A DNA stretch of 64,000 nt from Arcuatula senhousia. Lineage: Eukaryota; Mollusca; Bivalvia; Mytilida; Mytilidae. The notes beneath the pieces are model-generated. The model was not told the DNA's origin. It worked only from the letters and a program-made list of their open reading frames with translations, and searched no databases. This document shows positions 11,935 through 24,200 of this stretch, in pieces. A program made the translations under genes and the position numbers. Numbering within the stretch: position 1 is the stretch's first letter; every line of letters starts with the position of its first letter. The stretch spans positions 35,299,512 through 35,363,511 of the forward strand of contig OZ020306.1 in NCBI GenBank assembly GCA_963971305.1, read 5' to 3'.

Positions 11935-13315
11935 AAAATGTCAGATCATAAGTTGATACTCCAAAGAGAAAATATCTTAATTGATGCATGTGCTGGTTAA
12001 TATTACCAGAGTGCATGTAAGTCATTATTGACATTATTGACAGTTTATATCCTAAAATTATAAAGAAAGTTAGCAAGTTAGATGTATGCTCTTTATTTCT
12101 TTTTTTTAGATATGGTGTACTTGTACAGCTCATGTGTACACTTTGTTTTTAACCATTATCTAAATTTATTTGAATTCTAAAACCTAAGGTTTAACTCCCT
12201 CCTTAGCAATATTTATTTGGATTTCGTTTAGTTTTATACCTTTTGAACATCTTTTAAAATCGCGGATTTCCTATGTTTTGGTTCTAGTGCTGCTGATGAG
12301 GAATAAATTAATTTCAGAAATGCCCACACAGCTCATAAAAATTAATTGCAGTTAGGGTTACATATGTGTTATGGTCTCGTGTTCCTTTCAAAAAATGTTA
12401 AAATTGTTTTTTTTTTTTTTTAGTTAACGACTATATATTCTGGTGTCAGGCTGTTTGATCTGTAATTTGGATCTGCTACAACGCGCTTAGCCGAAAATCA
12501 TCAAAATGGTCTGTTATCGGTCACAGAGATCATGTTTGTGCTACAAAAGAAATTTTGAAGCTCTTTAATTACAACTATAGAACTGTAGATTTGTGGTTTT
12601 TCGAGCTTTGCGCACATTTTCATCATGAAGCGGTAGCGCTTCATTCAAAATGTGCTTAGGTCCACGCTTTTACACACCAATAAACTCAAAAATATTGCAT
12701 TCAATGTATAAATTATAACACAGTTATCAATCTTTTTATATGTTTTGACTTATTAAATAAACCAAAATTAAAGGATTAAATTTTTTTAAATATTTATAAA
12801 AACTATTATTTATTTGGTATAAGAAGTTGAATCTTTTTGTATCTGTTTACATATGTGCAAAGTTAAGTTTCTCTGCAACTTTTGACAACGTGTTTGGTAT
12901 ATGTCATTCAATTTCTATAAAAGAATTGAGAATAAACAAGATCTTAGAAACCAAGGTAAGAGCGTTGTTAAAAGGGCAAAAATTATGAGTATATAACCAG
13001 AAAATGTCAATACATAAATGTATTTTAATTCTGATCTGAAATTATTGCTTTAAGTCGATCTGTAGATTGCAGCAAGAAATATATCTCAAATCTGTTGAAT
13101 ATGGTTCATGAAATATCTAAATACGCATTTACATGTTTATGTTCAATATTTAACCTCTTTTTCTTGCAAACAAGTAATTTAAGACTTGCTTTTGCCGATC
13201 GGCTTTGTCCCCTTTTTCCTTTTTCAAGAGGCTTTACTTTGATAATCAGCTCAACTTCTCTGTATATCTCTCACAACCAGGTTGGGTTTTGTGCTACTTA
13301 GTACCCTCATTTTAT
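11935..13315. other. no gene recognised
   Basis: AT-rich intergenic DNA. Only short ORFs are present. AGTGCTGCTGATGAG near 12286 resembles the flank of the hammerhead cores downstream but lacks a proper core after it. Confidence 0.5.
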
Positions 13316-13343
13316 ATAGTGCTTGCCTTTTTCAATATTTTGG

Positions 13344-13405
13344 GTAGAGTGCTTCTGATGAGTCTTGAATAGACGAAACGCGGGTCAGGCGTAGCAAAAT
13401 TTATT
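13344..13405 (+). ncRNA. hammerhead ribozyme-like motif, copy 1 (core intact)
   Basis: CTGATGA at 13355-13361 is followed by stem II (GTCT 13362-13365, loop TGAAT, AGAC 13371-13374) and then GAAA at 13375-13378. Stem III is ACGC (13378-13381) pairing with GCGT (13389-13392) around a 7-nt loop, then A13393, giving the cleavage triplet GTA. All core nucleotides of the hammerhead are present. Stem I is weak as read by eye: GC at 13351-13352 can pair with GC at 13394-13395 only across a TT bulge. Activity is therefore uncertain. Confidence 0.65.
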
Positions 13406-13629
13406 ATCTGGAACTTTGTTATCATTTTTATTTCTAACACCCGTGAAATTTAGCGCTGCTGGTGGAGTTGTAATTTCACGAGGTTAGCCGCTCCGTTGTT
13501 GAAACTATAAATTATTTGTTTAAATTTAAAAAAAATAGTCATAATTTGGTATCCCCAGTTTGGTATGTTTGGCTTTATTGTTCTGTGCTATTCATAATCA
13601 TATAGTGTTTTGCTTTTTCAATATTTTTG

Positions 13630-13690
13630 GTAGAGCGCCTCTGATGAGTCTTAAATAAACGCAACGCAGGTCAGGCGTAGCAAAATTTAA
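13630..13690 (+). ncRNA. hammerhead ribozyme-like motif, copy 2 (degenerate)
   Basis: Same layout 286 bp downstream: CTGATGA 13641-13647, stem II GTCT with AAAC (one pair lost), then GCAA at 13661-13664 in place of the essential GAAA. Stem III is CGC with GCG, then TA and GCAAAATTT. The GAAA to GCAA change should abolish cleavage. Confidence 0.55.
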
Positions 13691-13715
13691 TGTCTGTAAC
13701 TTTGTTGTCATTTTT

Positions 13716-15252
13716 TTCGGCTATATATGGAAGGTGATGGTGTTGTGCTATAAAACCCGCATTAAACCATACCCATTCCTTTTGAATTGTCTTACAAGGT
13801 CAGGACCCGATCAGAGAATCTTCAACAGATTCAGTTTCGTTAGTATGCCATTGGGTTATTTTTTCCTTTCTTCTTTGACATATCATGAATATTAATTATC
13901 TTTGATCTATAAATTTGTTTTTAAGTGCTTTATTTTCTTTAAATGGTATGTTGTAATTGAGTTTCTAATCCTTATTTTAGTCAAAAGCATTAGTATATTA
14001 AAGATATTTTCAATTGAAATATTTTGTACATGTATATCTCATTTTTGTCATTCATTATTTTGTTCAAGTTATAAGATGTACAGGCTAAAATTGTTTTAAC
14101 TTGTATTTTTGGTCTGTATAACCTGTACAAATATTTTGTACATGTTATCAGTTGGAATGAATTACAACTAGTCTTATATATACTATCTAATTATATGCAG
14201 ATATATAAGAACTGCTGTAATTACATGAATTTTCTTGAAATCGACAGAATTTATAGATATTCTAATAAAAATGAAAATTAAAAAAACATGTACAGTCAGT
14301 GTCGTTTGGGGGCAAGGGTTGGATGTTGGGTCTCATTCCTGGATTGATGTATGACATTTGTCACGATTGAAAAGTACACCGTGTATACCCTGTATTTGTA
14401 TTAATGGTCTATGTAGACTGTATCCCGCCACATGTCTGTATCATGTTTGCAACATCCGAAAATTACACCTAGTTCACATATTGTACCCCCCCAAAGGCCG
14501 CACATATGTACCTACCTTTATGATAAAAGGAACCCCCTCCCTCCAATTTCAATTTCAAGTTAATTTAATTTATCATTTGCCAGAACTCAATTACAATAAT
14601 TGGTTTTGGCGGTTTTGAGTATAAAGTTTTCTTTGTTTGAATCTGAGAAAATCATACGTTCAATTATGTCTCAGTTTGAATTCAGTGATTTCGCAAGTTC
14701 ATAGACCTGTATATTAAAGTATATATAAAGGTCTATGGCAAGTTTAATGTTTTTGTCTTTTTTTTGTACAGTTTTTCTTTCATTGTTTTTAATATGCAAG
14801 TTTTTTGTTTGTGTTCTTTTTTTTTCTTTTTTTTTGTACTATTCAGTATTTTCTCTTTGTTTTCAATAATGTTTGTTAGATTTTTGTATAAATTATTTTT
14901 TGAACTTTTAGTGTCTTTTTTAGTGGGGTGTTTTTTTTATTTTGTTTGTTGCCTTGTTGTTGTTTATTTTTGTGTGTGTTTTATCAGGGATGTCCAAAAC
15001 AAGTTTTATTTAATCCCTGGTTTTATTTTACTTTGACTTGTTGTTTTGAGTTTTCTGTTTAAATTTTTTTTTTACTTTTAAAAATTATTTTTAGTAAGTC
15101 CGAAGATGGATAGTGTTCTGGAAAAAAATATTGAGTTTCCAACGACGCATTTTATTTGCTAGCCAAAAATAGATAGCTAATCAAAATGTATTTCTCTCCG
15201 ATCCCATGGTTGGTCGAATACACATACGGGCAATTTATTAAAAGAAAGGAAG
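13716..15252. other. RanBP9/10 upstream region, no gene recognised
   Basis: AT-rich; 14755-15080 is strongly T-rich and gives long but meaningless open frames. The RanBP9/10 promoter should lie just before 15253. No TATA box or other distinct element could be assigned with confidence. Confidence 0.4.
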
Positions 15253-18200
15253 ATGGCTGCGATTAGCGAATCCAGTTCGACTGAATCGCTAATCTCCAGC
15301 GCTCACGAAAACATAGATAGGATTAAATTGCTTTATCCAGCAGTTAATGAAGATGAAACTCCTTTGCCTCGAAGTTGGAGTCAAAAGGACAAGTTTACCT
15401 GCATCGGACTGTCACAAAATAATCTTAGAGTGCACTACAAAGGTATCGTTTTTGTTTTGTTTTGGACAACGTAAACAAACAAGATAAATGCGTAGTTAAA
15501 CAAAATTAAACCATTTTGATATGTTTCTTCGTCAGTATATGTCTGTTTTTGGACAATATGTAATATTTGTATACACATGTTACCTTTCATAATGATTGCG
15601 GAGATTGACTGAGGACAATGTCAACAGAACAAAGAAATATTGTTATGGGCGATCAGCTGATTTGTACTGGTCAATAAAAAGATTTAAATATTATGAGTAA
15701 TATTGACATTGTGGTACATGAAATGTAGTATCACTGAAACATTGTGATGTATGATTTAGATATCGATCACACTTTAAGGACAATAATGATTTCTAAGAGT
15801 ACATGTACTTTTTTATATGCAGATATATATTTATGTAATATGAAAATGGTGTTGCCCCATGTGAATATTGTGAAGATACCAAATAAAATCATTTCCATGG
15901 GAAGGTTGATTTGCGTTGATGGACAAGATAGTATTTTCCAATTTTCGGCATATGAGCAGAATTTTCAGAAAACTAAAGAAAATCTGAATGAGGTGGAACG
16001 ATTTTTATCTGATCGTATTTTGAGTATCATGCAATTTAGCAGACTCAGCATACTAATGAGATTTGATTTGTTTTTGATTTGCTTGCACTTAAATTGAACC
16101 AATCAACTGAATTAATCTGTTTATTTAACAAATTAAAACATCTATTGATGAAGATAGTGCACCTTGACATCCTAATAAGACAAAATAGAGCCACCCATTT
16201 TCATGATTATTTTTCATATACATCTATAGATATGAATCAGTGTTCTCCCCAGGCCATTATAGCACCGTGGGCCCGCGGTGCTATAATTTCGGCCGCGGTG
16301 CTATTAATGTTACCGCGGTGCTATCGTGTATTGCCGCGGTGCTATCGTGTATTGCCGCGGTGCTATCGTTTTTCTTCAATTTTAGTTTTTTGTTCCACAT
16401 TTTTAAAATCTCATTTGGTTTTCATCACTTCTTCACTTGCCTTGATTGTTAAACTGTTTATTTAAGGGATTAACTCGGGTAATTCACAAAGGAAGCCATA
16501 AACTTGTCATAATTAGCCCCCAAGCCAGGCCAGTTAAAGGTGTAGAACATCGAGACTTCAAAGGATTTTGCCGTCGGCAATCAATCATGAGTTAATCTCT
16601 TATCCCATTCCAAAATCTTGTGTCATTATTTAAATGTTACAATTAACTATCATTTATGATTAGAACTGTTTGAATTTTGTAATATATTCTTGTTTTAAGA
16701 CTAGATTGTAGATTGAAAAGCCACAAAAAATCGATTTTTTAGAAATATTTATTCATGACATAAAGGTACAGAGTTATTTCCCCTTAAAATTATTTATTTT
16801 CATTTTTTAAGCTAATAACTCATATTTATAGCAAAATATGTTCTACTTACAATTATAAATTATTAGTTAAGGTTATCAATAGCCAGTTTTCTTTTTCTTT
16901 TAAAAACAACAATCTTTTTGGATGTTTGTTTTAAAAACTACACTTCTTCAAATATCTAGAAGAAAATGAGATGTGGAATAAGTGTACGCGACACAACCTA
17001 CATTATAAACGTATATTTTAAATATCCACAATGGAAAACAGCCAGCAGCCTTCAATGTGACCAGCGGTCGCTGCTCGCTGTTTTTCAATTGGCCCCTGGA
17101 TTGAAAATAAAATACATATGATTCAAGCCCAATCCCAAAGTGCATTGAAAGACCCTCTTCTTGACAAAAAACAATTAACAAAAATTCGACTAAATACAAA
17201 CATAAGCTTTGATAATGATTCCTGGCTTAGGACAGGCACATTAAAATGTGGCGGGGTTAAACTAGTTTTTTGGCGCCAACCTTCCCCCTAATGATAATCA
17301 GTAACAAAGCACAAACTAATCATTTATTAAGTATTCCACATCTCATTTTCTTCTACTGTAATGAGCCCCAGTCTCTGTTGAGAAAGTCAAGTAATACTTT
17401 ATCAAGGTTCTAATACTTACATTCAGTTTTGGAATTTAAAGATGGTAATTGTGCTCTAAAATAGTGAAATGTATCTTTGTCTCATGTAGAGTGAACTGCT
17501 TACTGATAGGAAGCAACATTTGGACGAATTTTTGTTAATTGTTTTTTGTCAAGAAGAGGGTCTTTCAATGCACTTTGGGATTGGGCTTGAATCATATGTA
17601 TTTTCCATTGTGGATATTTAAAATATACGTTTATAATGTAGGTTGTGTCGCGTACACTTATTCCACATCTCATTTTCTTCTACTGTAATGAGCCCCAGTC
17701 TCTGTTGAGAAAGTCAAGTAATACTTTATCAAGGTTCTAATACTTACATTCAGTTTTGGAATTTAGAGATGGTAATTAGAAATCAGAAGTTTTTATTGTT
17801 AAATAGTGACAGAATACATTTATAAAAACAGATACAGATAAATAACTTTTATCTTAGAATAAAGTTCACATTGTTATTTGAAAATCCATGAAATAACGCC
17901 ACGGAAAATCCCATGTTCAAAAATCTCGCCACGCGTTACCACAGTGCTATCAAAATTTTCTGGGGAGAACACTGTATGAATGACAATTTTAATCCAAAGC
18001 CATCTGTTTTTATAAAAATCAATTGTTGGTCAATAAGTTGGTAAACATTGTCCACAATATTTTTCTTGATCAGACCAAACAAATTCTGATTAAATGGCCT
18101 AAAAGATAAAATTGCAGAATGTCAAATTCAGGTTATTTTAGTAACAACAGCAACAATAAATGCCAGGCTTACAAGAATCAACCTTTCCTCTCAGTCAATT

Positions 18201-21200
18201 TTGTTTCAATCTTGTGAACTCTCACATGTAGGTGACACTGTGACCTTACTAAGTTGAAATTGAAGTTAATTGCTCATTAATTGCTAAATAAGTACACAAG
18301 TACAGGTGATTTCTCCTTACAAAGTTAAAATATGTATAGAAAATGCATGTAATCATTTTCTAAAGCTCCCTACATTTACTTTTGATTTTTCTTTCGACTT
18401 GCAGATTTTTGACGTAGAACTATTATGTGTCTTCTTTATTGCCCAACTATTTTAATTTTGTTATTTATTTCAGACATTCATGTAATCATTTTGATATTCC
18501 TGCTTTGAATACTTGTTTTATTCCTCTAGGTATTGGGAAAGCTGCCAAGGATGCTGCTAGTGTTAGAGCCACCCATTCTATCCCAGCCTCTTGTGGAATT
18601 TATTACTTTGAGATCAAGATAATAAGCAAAGGCAGAGATGGGTGAGTTGTATTATTACTTTGAGATCAAGATCAGTGGCAGATCCAGGGGGGGTGGGGTT
18701 CTGGGGGTCGGAACCCCCCTTTCCCCCGAAATTAAAAAAAATTTTGTGTAGATTTTCAGCAAAATTGGTCTGGAACCCCTCCGTTGGCCCACAGAACCCA
18801 GTATGTGGACCCCCTCCTTTCGGAAATTTCTGAATCTGCCCCTGAAGATAATAAGCAAAGGCAGAGATGAGTGAGTTGTATTTACTTTACAGGAAATAAT
18901 GAAATTTGTTATTTTTAACCTACACAGATCTGATACTTCTTCTTTTAGGTCATTAATTTAATTTAGCAAAGATTTTATTTTTATGGTCTTTCTATGAAAG
19001 TAGGGGGCATATAGTGTTCAGGTCTTTTTGTTTGTTGGTTTTTCCCAATTGTTGCAAGATGGGTTTTGGACATATTTTTGTGTTGTCAAAGATTATTCAT
19101 ATGTCAAACATGAGACATCTTTTAAGATGGACTGCCGAGGCTGGTTTACATGTTTCAAATAGACCAAAGCCAAATGCTGAAAGGTTTTTGGGGAATAATG
19201 ATGAAAAATAAAGGTACTAACAAAATTACTGAACTTGGAGAATCAATCTAATAGCCATCTTTTATTTGAAAAAAAATCAAAAACCATCTAGATGAGTTCC
19301 AAAATCTTGACTGAAAATCTAAAACATAAAGATTGTCCATTCTAAAAGATAGCCTTTGTTCAGTATTTTTGTTACTTTTATCTACCAAATGTAAAAAAGT
19401 AATCTACTGTTACTGACAATTGAGATTATATGTAGGTTTATGTACAGCAGACCCCCTCCTACACTCTGGAATAGCCCTGGGGTTTGGCAACATTTTATGA
19501 TGTTACTAAATTTTATACTTTGTATTGTGTAGTTAATACAAGCGTAAATACATTTGTATGAGTTTATGAGGTAGCATGATTTTAAATGCCTATGTGTTTA
19601 CAACATAATCAATTGATAAAATGTAACAAAAAGAAGAATACTATAGAATGATTGTGTAGAAATGGTTCTTGAACACATGTACAGTGTACATTTATAAATG
19701 AATTCATGTTAAATAAAATCTCACAATTCAATGGTATCAGCATTGATTTTTTCTGTGCGTTATTTCAGTATTTATTGAGTGTGATGTGCAAGATTATAAT
19801 TATATCTTAGCTAGCTTGTGGTCTACTTAAAATGAGCATGTTTTAAAATTAAAAATAGAAACACTTTGATGAGAAGATTTGAAAGTTGATTTTAAAGCAT
19901 ACATTTTGTACATACTCATGATCACAAACCACGACAGTTACCGGTAAACAACTCCAGGCTACTTTTGCCACTTTAAATACTATCATATACAGTGAAGACT
20001 GTCTTAACCAAACCACTTAGGGGTTGAACAATTTGTTTGGTATACAGTGTACATATTGACAGGTGTACAATTCAAAATGTATAGAATTTATTTAAGACAG
20101 AGATTCCCAAGGACGTTGGACCAACAGACAAATCGGTTAAAAATTCAGTCGGTCGAAAAAAAAGAGTATCCGATAAAAATTTCGGTAAAAATTCCGCTTT
20201 TATATTACCATAACATTGTGAAGGTCTGTTAAAAACTGTTTGGTCTTGTAATAACAGAAGCAAGTTTTTAGTGAACATAAGTCATATCAAATGTCATTTT
20301 TTGCCATCAAACCTACAACAATATGTATGTTTTTTACAAAACACTTTAAGCATGTTTCAGTGCTAAGGCAGTCCACATGAACATGTACACAGGGTTTATG
20401 GTTTATGGTTACATTGTAAATATGGCAAATTGAGGACGATCCAAAACAATTTACATGTGAATGACTATTAACAAAGAAAAGGACAACAGGAGAAAGAAAA
20501 AGGTTGACACCAGTCTAAGCCTTGTCTGCTCTCTATGTTTTTCTCCTATTGTCCTGTTTGTCAAAATCATCTACTGTTAAATTAATGGGACTGTCTTCAG
20601 TTTGCCAGCTGTAAACTTTTGGCTGTAATAATATGTGACGTATATGTTTCAATTACTTAGATTTGTCATCTAATTTTTGGAGCTATGACTATGAGGCCTT
20701 TTTAATTTCAAGTTTGCAGTTATTCAGATTTTGAATGGCTCTTACATTTCTGTAGATACATGTACAATGTATATTTCCTGGATATTTGATTCACATAACT
20801 TCTTAGATTTCCACAATGCCTTTGAAAAACAGATGGTTTCTAATATTTTGTTATATATATATACAGTGTAGGATGTTAATACATTTGTAGATAAAGCCCT
20901 AAAAATCTTTTTTAAACTAAGAAAACATTGTTTTTTTGTGGTCTATTTTTAGTAACTGACTCCAACCTTTATCCATATGTCATGGTAATGGGTAAATATT
21001 GGGAAATAAAACTAACAAGGAAAATGTTTATATCACCTGTGTAGATCTTTGTTAGACCATTCACCTATCTGGTACATAAAAACCTTTTAATGACAAAGCA
21101 CTTCTTACAAAACAAAAGATACTGATAAAGTAATAAATTTACTTCCTTTGAATGAGCAAGTGAACCTTTCATCTAAATAACTAAAAATAAAAACTTAAAC

Positions 21201-24200
21201 ATCTTGAGTATCTTATTTTGACCCAGTATTAGCTAGCTCAAGAACTAGGTCCTGGGTTGATGAAACTTGGTATGCATATGCCCCAGTAGTAGTTTAGCAA
21301 AGTTGCATCCCCATCTTTTGACCTTGACCTTGATTTTCCGGTTGAGTGACTTTGACAATTTTCAATACATATAATAGCAATGGAAAAGTTTTGCAAGCAC
21401 CTCCATATCTCAAGAACTAAAGGTCCTAGGTTGATGAAACTTGGAATGCATATGCCCCAGTAGTAGCTTAGCACAGTTACATCCTCATCTTTTGACCTTG
21501 ACCTTGATTTTCCGGTTGAGTGACTTGATTATTTTTATTGCATATATTAGCCATGTTTTAAGTTCTATTCTCAGAAACTGAAAATCGATGTAAATTCAAA
21601 ATATAGTGGAAGTTAGAAAGAATAATTGTTTCTGATGGTGCCGGCAGGCAAGAAATACTCTTGTTGTTATATGTTTGTGTGTTGTACTCCTTTAAAACTA
21701 TTTTCCATTCTATATAATGTTAAATTCAGCTTTGTTTTTCCTGTATTCTACTGCTTAATCATGAAAGCTTGACAAGAGAAAAGCAATATGGAAATTGTTA
21801 CCCTGTACAAGACAATAGGTGTGAAAAAGATACCCTGTTTAAGACAAACTGGTTGCAAAAACATGACCTTTTCCTGTGGCACACTCATATCATCTAAATA
21901 ATAGCAAGTAGCCCTCCGGGCTTCCCCCTACAAAAAAGATCAGAACTATAAAAACTTTAAACATAGAAGATTATGAATCATGTTAAGATTAAAAAAATAT
22001 ATGAACACATATATTTAGAAACTTCATTCTTTTAAGTTGTCCTTTTATTAGCTCACCTGGACCAAAGGTCCATGTGAGCTATTGCCATCACTTGGCGTCC
22101 GTCGTCGTCGTCGTCGTCGTTCGTTAACAATTTTTCAAAAATCTTCTCCTCTGAAACTACTGAACAGAATTGAATGAAACTTGATATGATTGATCCTTAG
22201 GGTGTCCTGCACCAAACTTGTGTTTCGATTTTTGATCTGTCAAAAAACATGGCCGCCGTTACTAAAAATAGACTAGGGGGGTCAGACTACTGTTTTTGGC
22301 TTATAAATCAAAAAGTATAAGAGATAGTGGAAATCTGAGACCACGCTACTGATTCAGCATCAAAAGCTCTACAAAAGTCTCCATTTGGTCAAAGTTGTCA
22401 GATGACCCCTTATAGGGGTTACGGCCCCTTAAAGGTGAAAAATAGCATTTTTTCATGTTTTTGGCCTACAGAATGTAAACTATTGCAGATAGAGATTAGC
22501 TGTTGCTTGCTTAAATGTTTAGCTCATTTAGCTCTACGAAAGTCTCCATAGGGTCGAAGTTGTCAGATGACCCCTTATAGGGGTTACGGCCCCTTAAAGG
22601 TGAAAAATAGCCATTTTTCATGTTTTTGGCCTACAGAATGAAAACTATTGCAGATAGAGATTAGCTGTTGCTTGCTTAAATGTTTAGCTTATTTAGCTCT
22701 ACGAAAGTCTCCATAGGGTCGAAGTTGTCAGATGACCCCTTATAGGGGTTACGGCCCCTGAAAAAAGCGATTTTTGTCTCGCCTGGGAAGCAGAGCGGGA
22801 CATAGGTGTTACTTTACCGGCGGCGGCGGCAGCGGCGGCGGCGTTAACTTTTTGGAAAAGTTTTATGAGCACCTCCATATCTCAAGAACTATAGGTCCTG
22901 GGTTGATGAAACTTGGTATGCATATGCCCCAGTAGTAGCTTAGCACAGTTGCATCCCCATCTTTTGACCTTGACCTTGATTTTCCGGTTGAGTGACTTTG
23001 ACAATTTTCAATACATATAATAGCAATGGAAAACTTTTGCGAGCACCTCCATATCTCAAGAACTAGAGGTCCTAGGTTGATGAAACTTGGTATGCATATA
23101 CCCCAGTAGTAGCTTAGCTCAGTTGCATCCCCATCTTTTGACCTTGACCTTGATTTTCCGGTTGAGTGACTTTGACAATTTTCAATACATATAATAGCAA
23201 TGGAAAAGTTTTGGGAGCACCTCCATATCTCAAGAACTATAGGTCCTAGGTTGATGAAACTTAGTATGCATATGCCCCACAGTGTTCCAGCCAGGATTTG
23301 AAAAGGGCAGGGATGAATTTTAAAAAAGGGCACATTCATGCGTTGACTTTATCTTTCAAAAGGGCATATAAATGTAGCTAATAACAATCAAATACAGCAT
23401 ACATTCTTTTTAACAAAAAACATGCATTTTTAGGCTTAAGGGGAGCCTCTTGTTTCTATAACAAGACTTTAGGCTTTTCATTACATTCATACATTCTATC
23501 AGTGCTAAAAAGCTTGAATGTCAGCCCAAGAAAAAATTAAGAAATCCCATTTGATTTTTATTGAATTTGCTAGTAAAATCCGGAGATTTAGTACCATTCC
23601 GGTCAGAGTTCGTGTTTAGTTTATAACTTCCGCTTCCTGACATTATTTGTAAACAAATAAATATGATGGAGCATTTCACAAATCCATCAACATCGTTTCT
23701 ATTTTTCAATAAAAGCGCACATTTAATGTTGTTTTTAATAGAAAACATCCAGATGGGTTCAGATTCTGATTTGTGCACAATTATCATTACCGAGGCAGAG
23801 AAATTTACTGGGCAATCGGACAACTTACCTGTAAATGAAATTGATTAATCAAAATAGATACCTTAATTAATTGACTAGAGAACACATGTTTATTTAATTT
23901 GTTAATTGGCTTGGGGTTGTAAATATGCCATTCAATTATCCCAAATGGCTTCATTCTCAATACACAAACTATGTATGATTGACTGAAAAAGGCAATTGTA
24001 CGATCAAAAAGGGCAGGGCGGAGATGAAAACCGGCAGGTATCCTGAAAAGGGCAATCGGGCGGAAGCAAAGGCAGGCGGGCGGACCGCCCTTTGAAAACA
24101 GCCTAGCTGGAACACTGCCCCAGTATTAGCTTACCACAGTTGCATCCCCATCTTTTGACCTTGACCTTGATTTTTCGGTTGAGTGACTTTGTCAATTTTC

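Larger units (their letters stand above)
13316..13715 (+). repeat. retrozyme-like direct repeat with two hammerhead cores
   Basis: Two related segments of about 110 bp start near 13316 and 13600, about 286 bp apart. They share TTTTTCAATATTTT, GGTAGAG, the hammerhead-like core and GTAGCAAAATTTA. Between them a 9-bp stem (CGTGAAATT with AATTTCACG) brackets GCGCTGCTGG. The layout, one unit delimited by a ribozyme at each side, fits retrozymes or the terminal repeats of Penelope-like elements, both reported in animals. No RT ORF lies beside it. Confidence 0.6.

Noticed and set aside
12284..12330. AGTGCTGCTGATGAG, like the 5' side of a third hammerhead
   Set aside because: A stem II can be drawn, but GAAA is displaced by one base and no stem III with a cleavage triplet follows.
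14764..15036. 90-codon frame rich in Phe, Val and Leu that looks like a membrane protein
   Set aside because: It is a by-product of a T-rich low-complexity stretch.
16264..16370. Five short repeats of CCGCGGTGCTAT with spacers, superficially CRISPR-like
   Set aside because: Eukaryotic context, spacers are nearly the same, and the units lie in the end of a DNA transposon.
22863..23339. Long open frame on the minus strand with repeated [19 protein letters not shown] peptides (also at 21238 and 43892)
   Set aside because: The frame follows the 176-bp tandem units of family B and their chance lack of stops; the DNA, not the protein, is repeated, and it is cut by an insertion.
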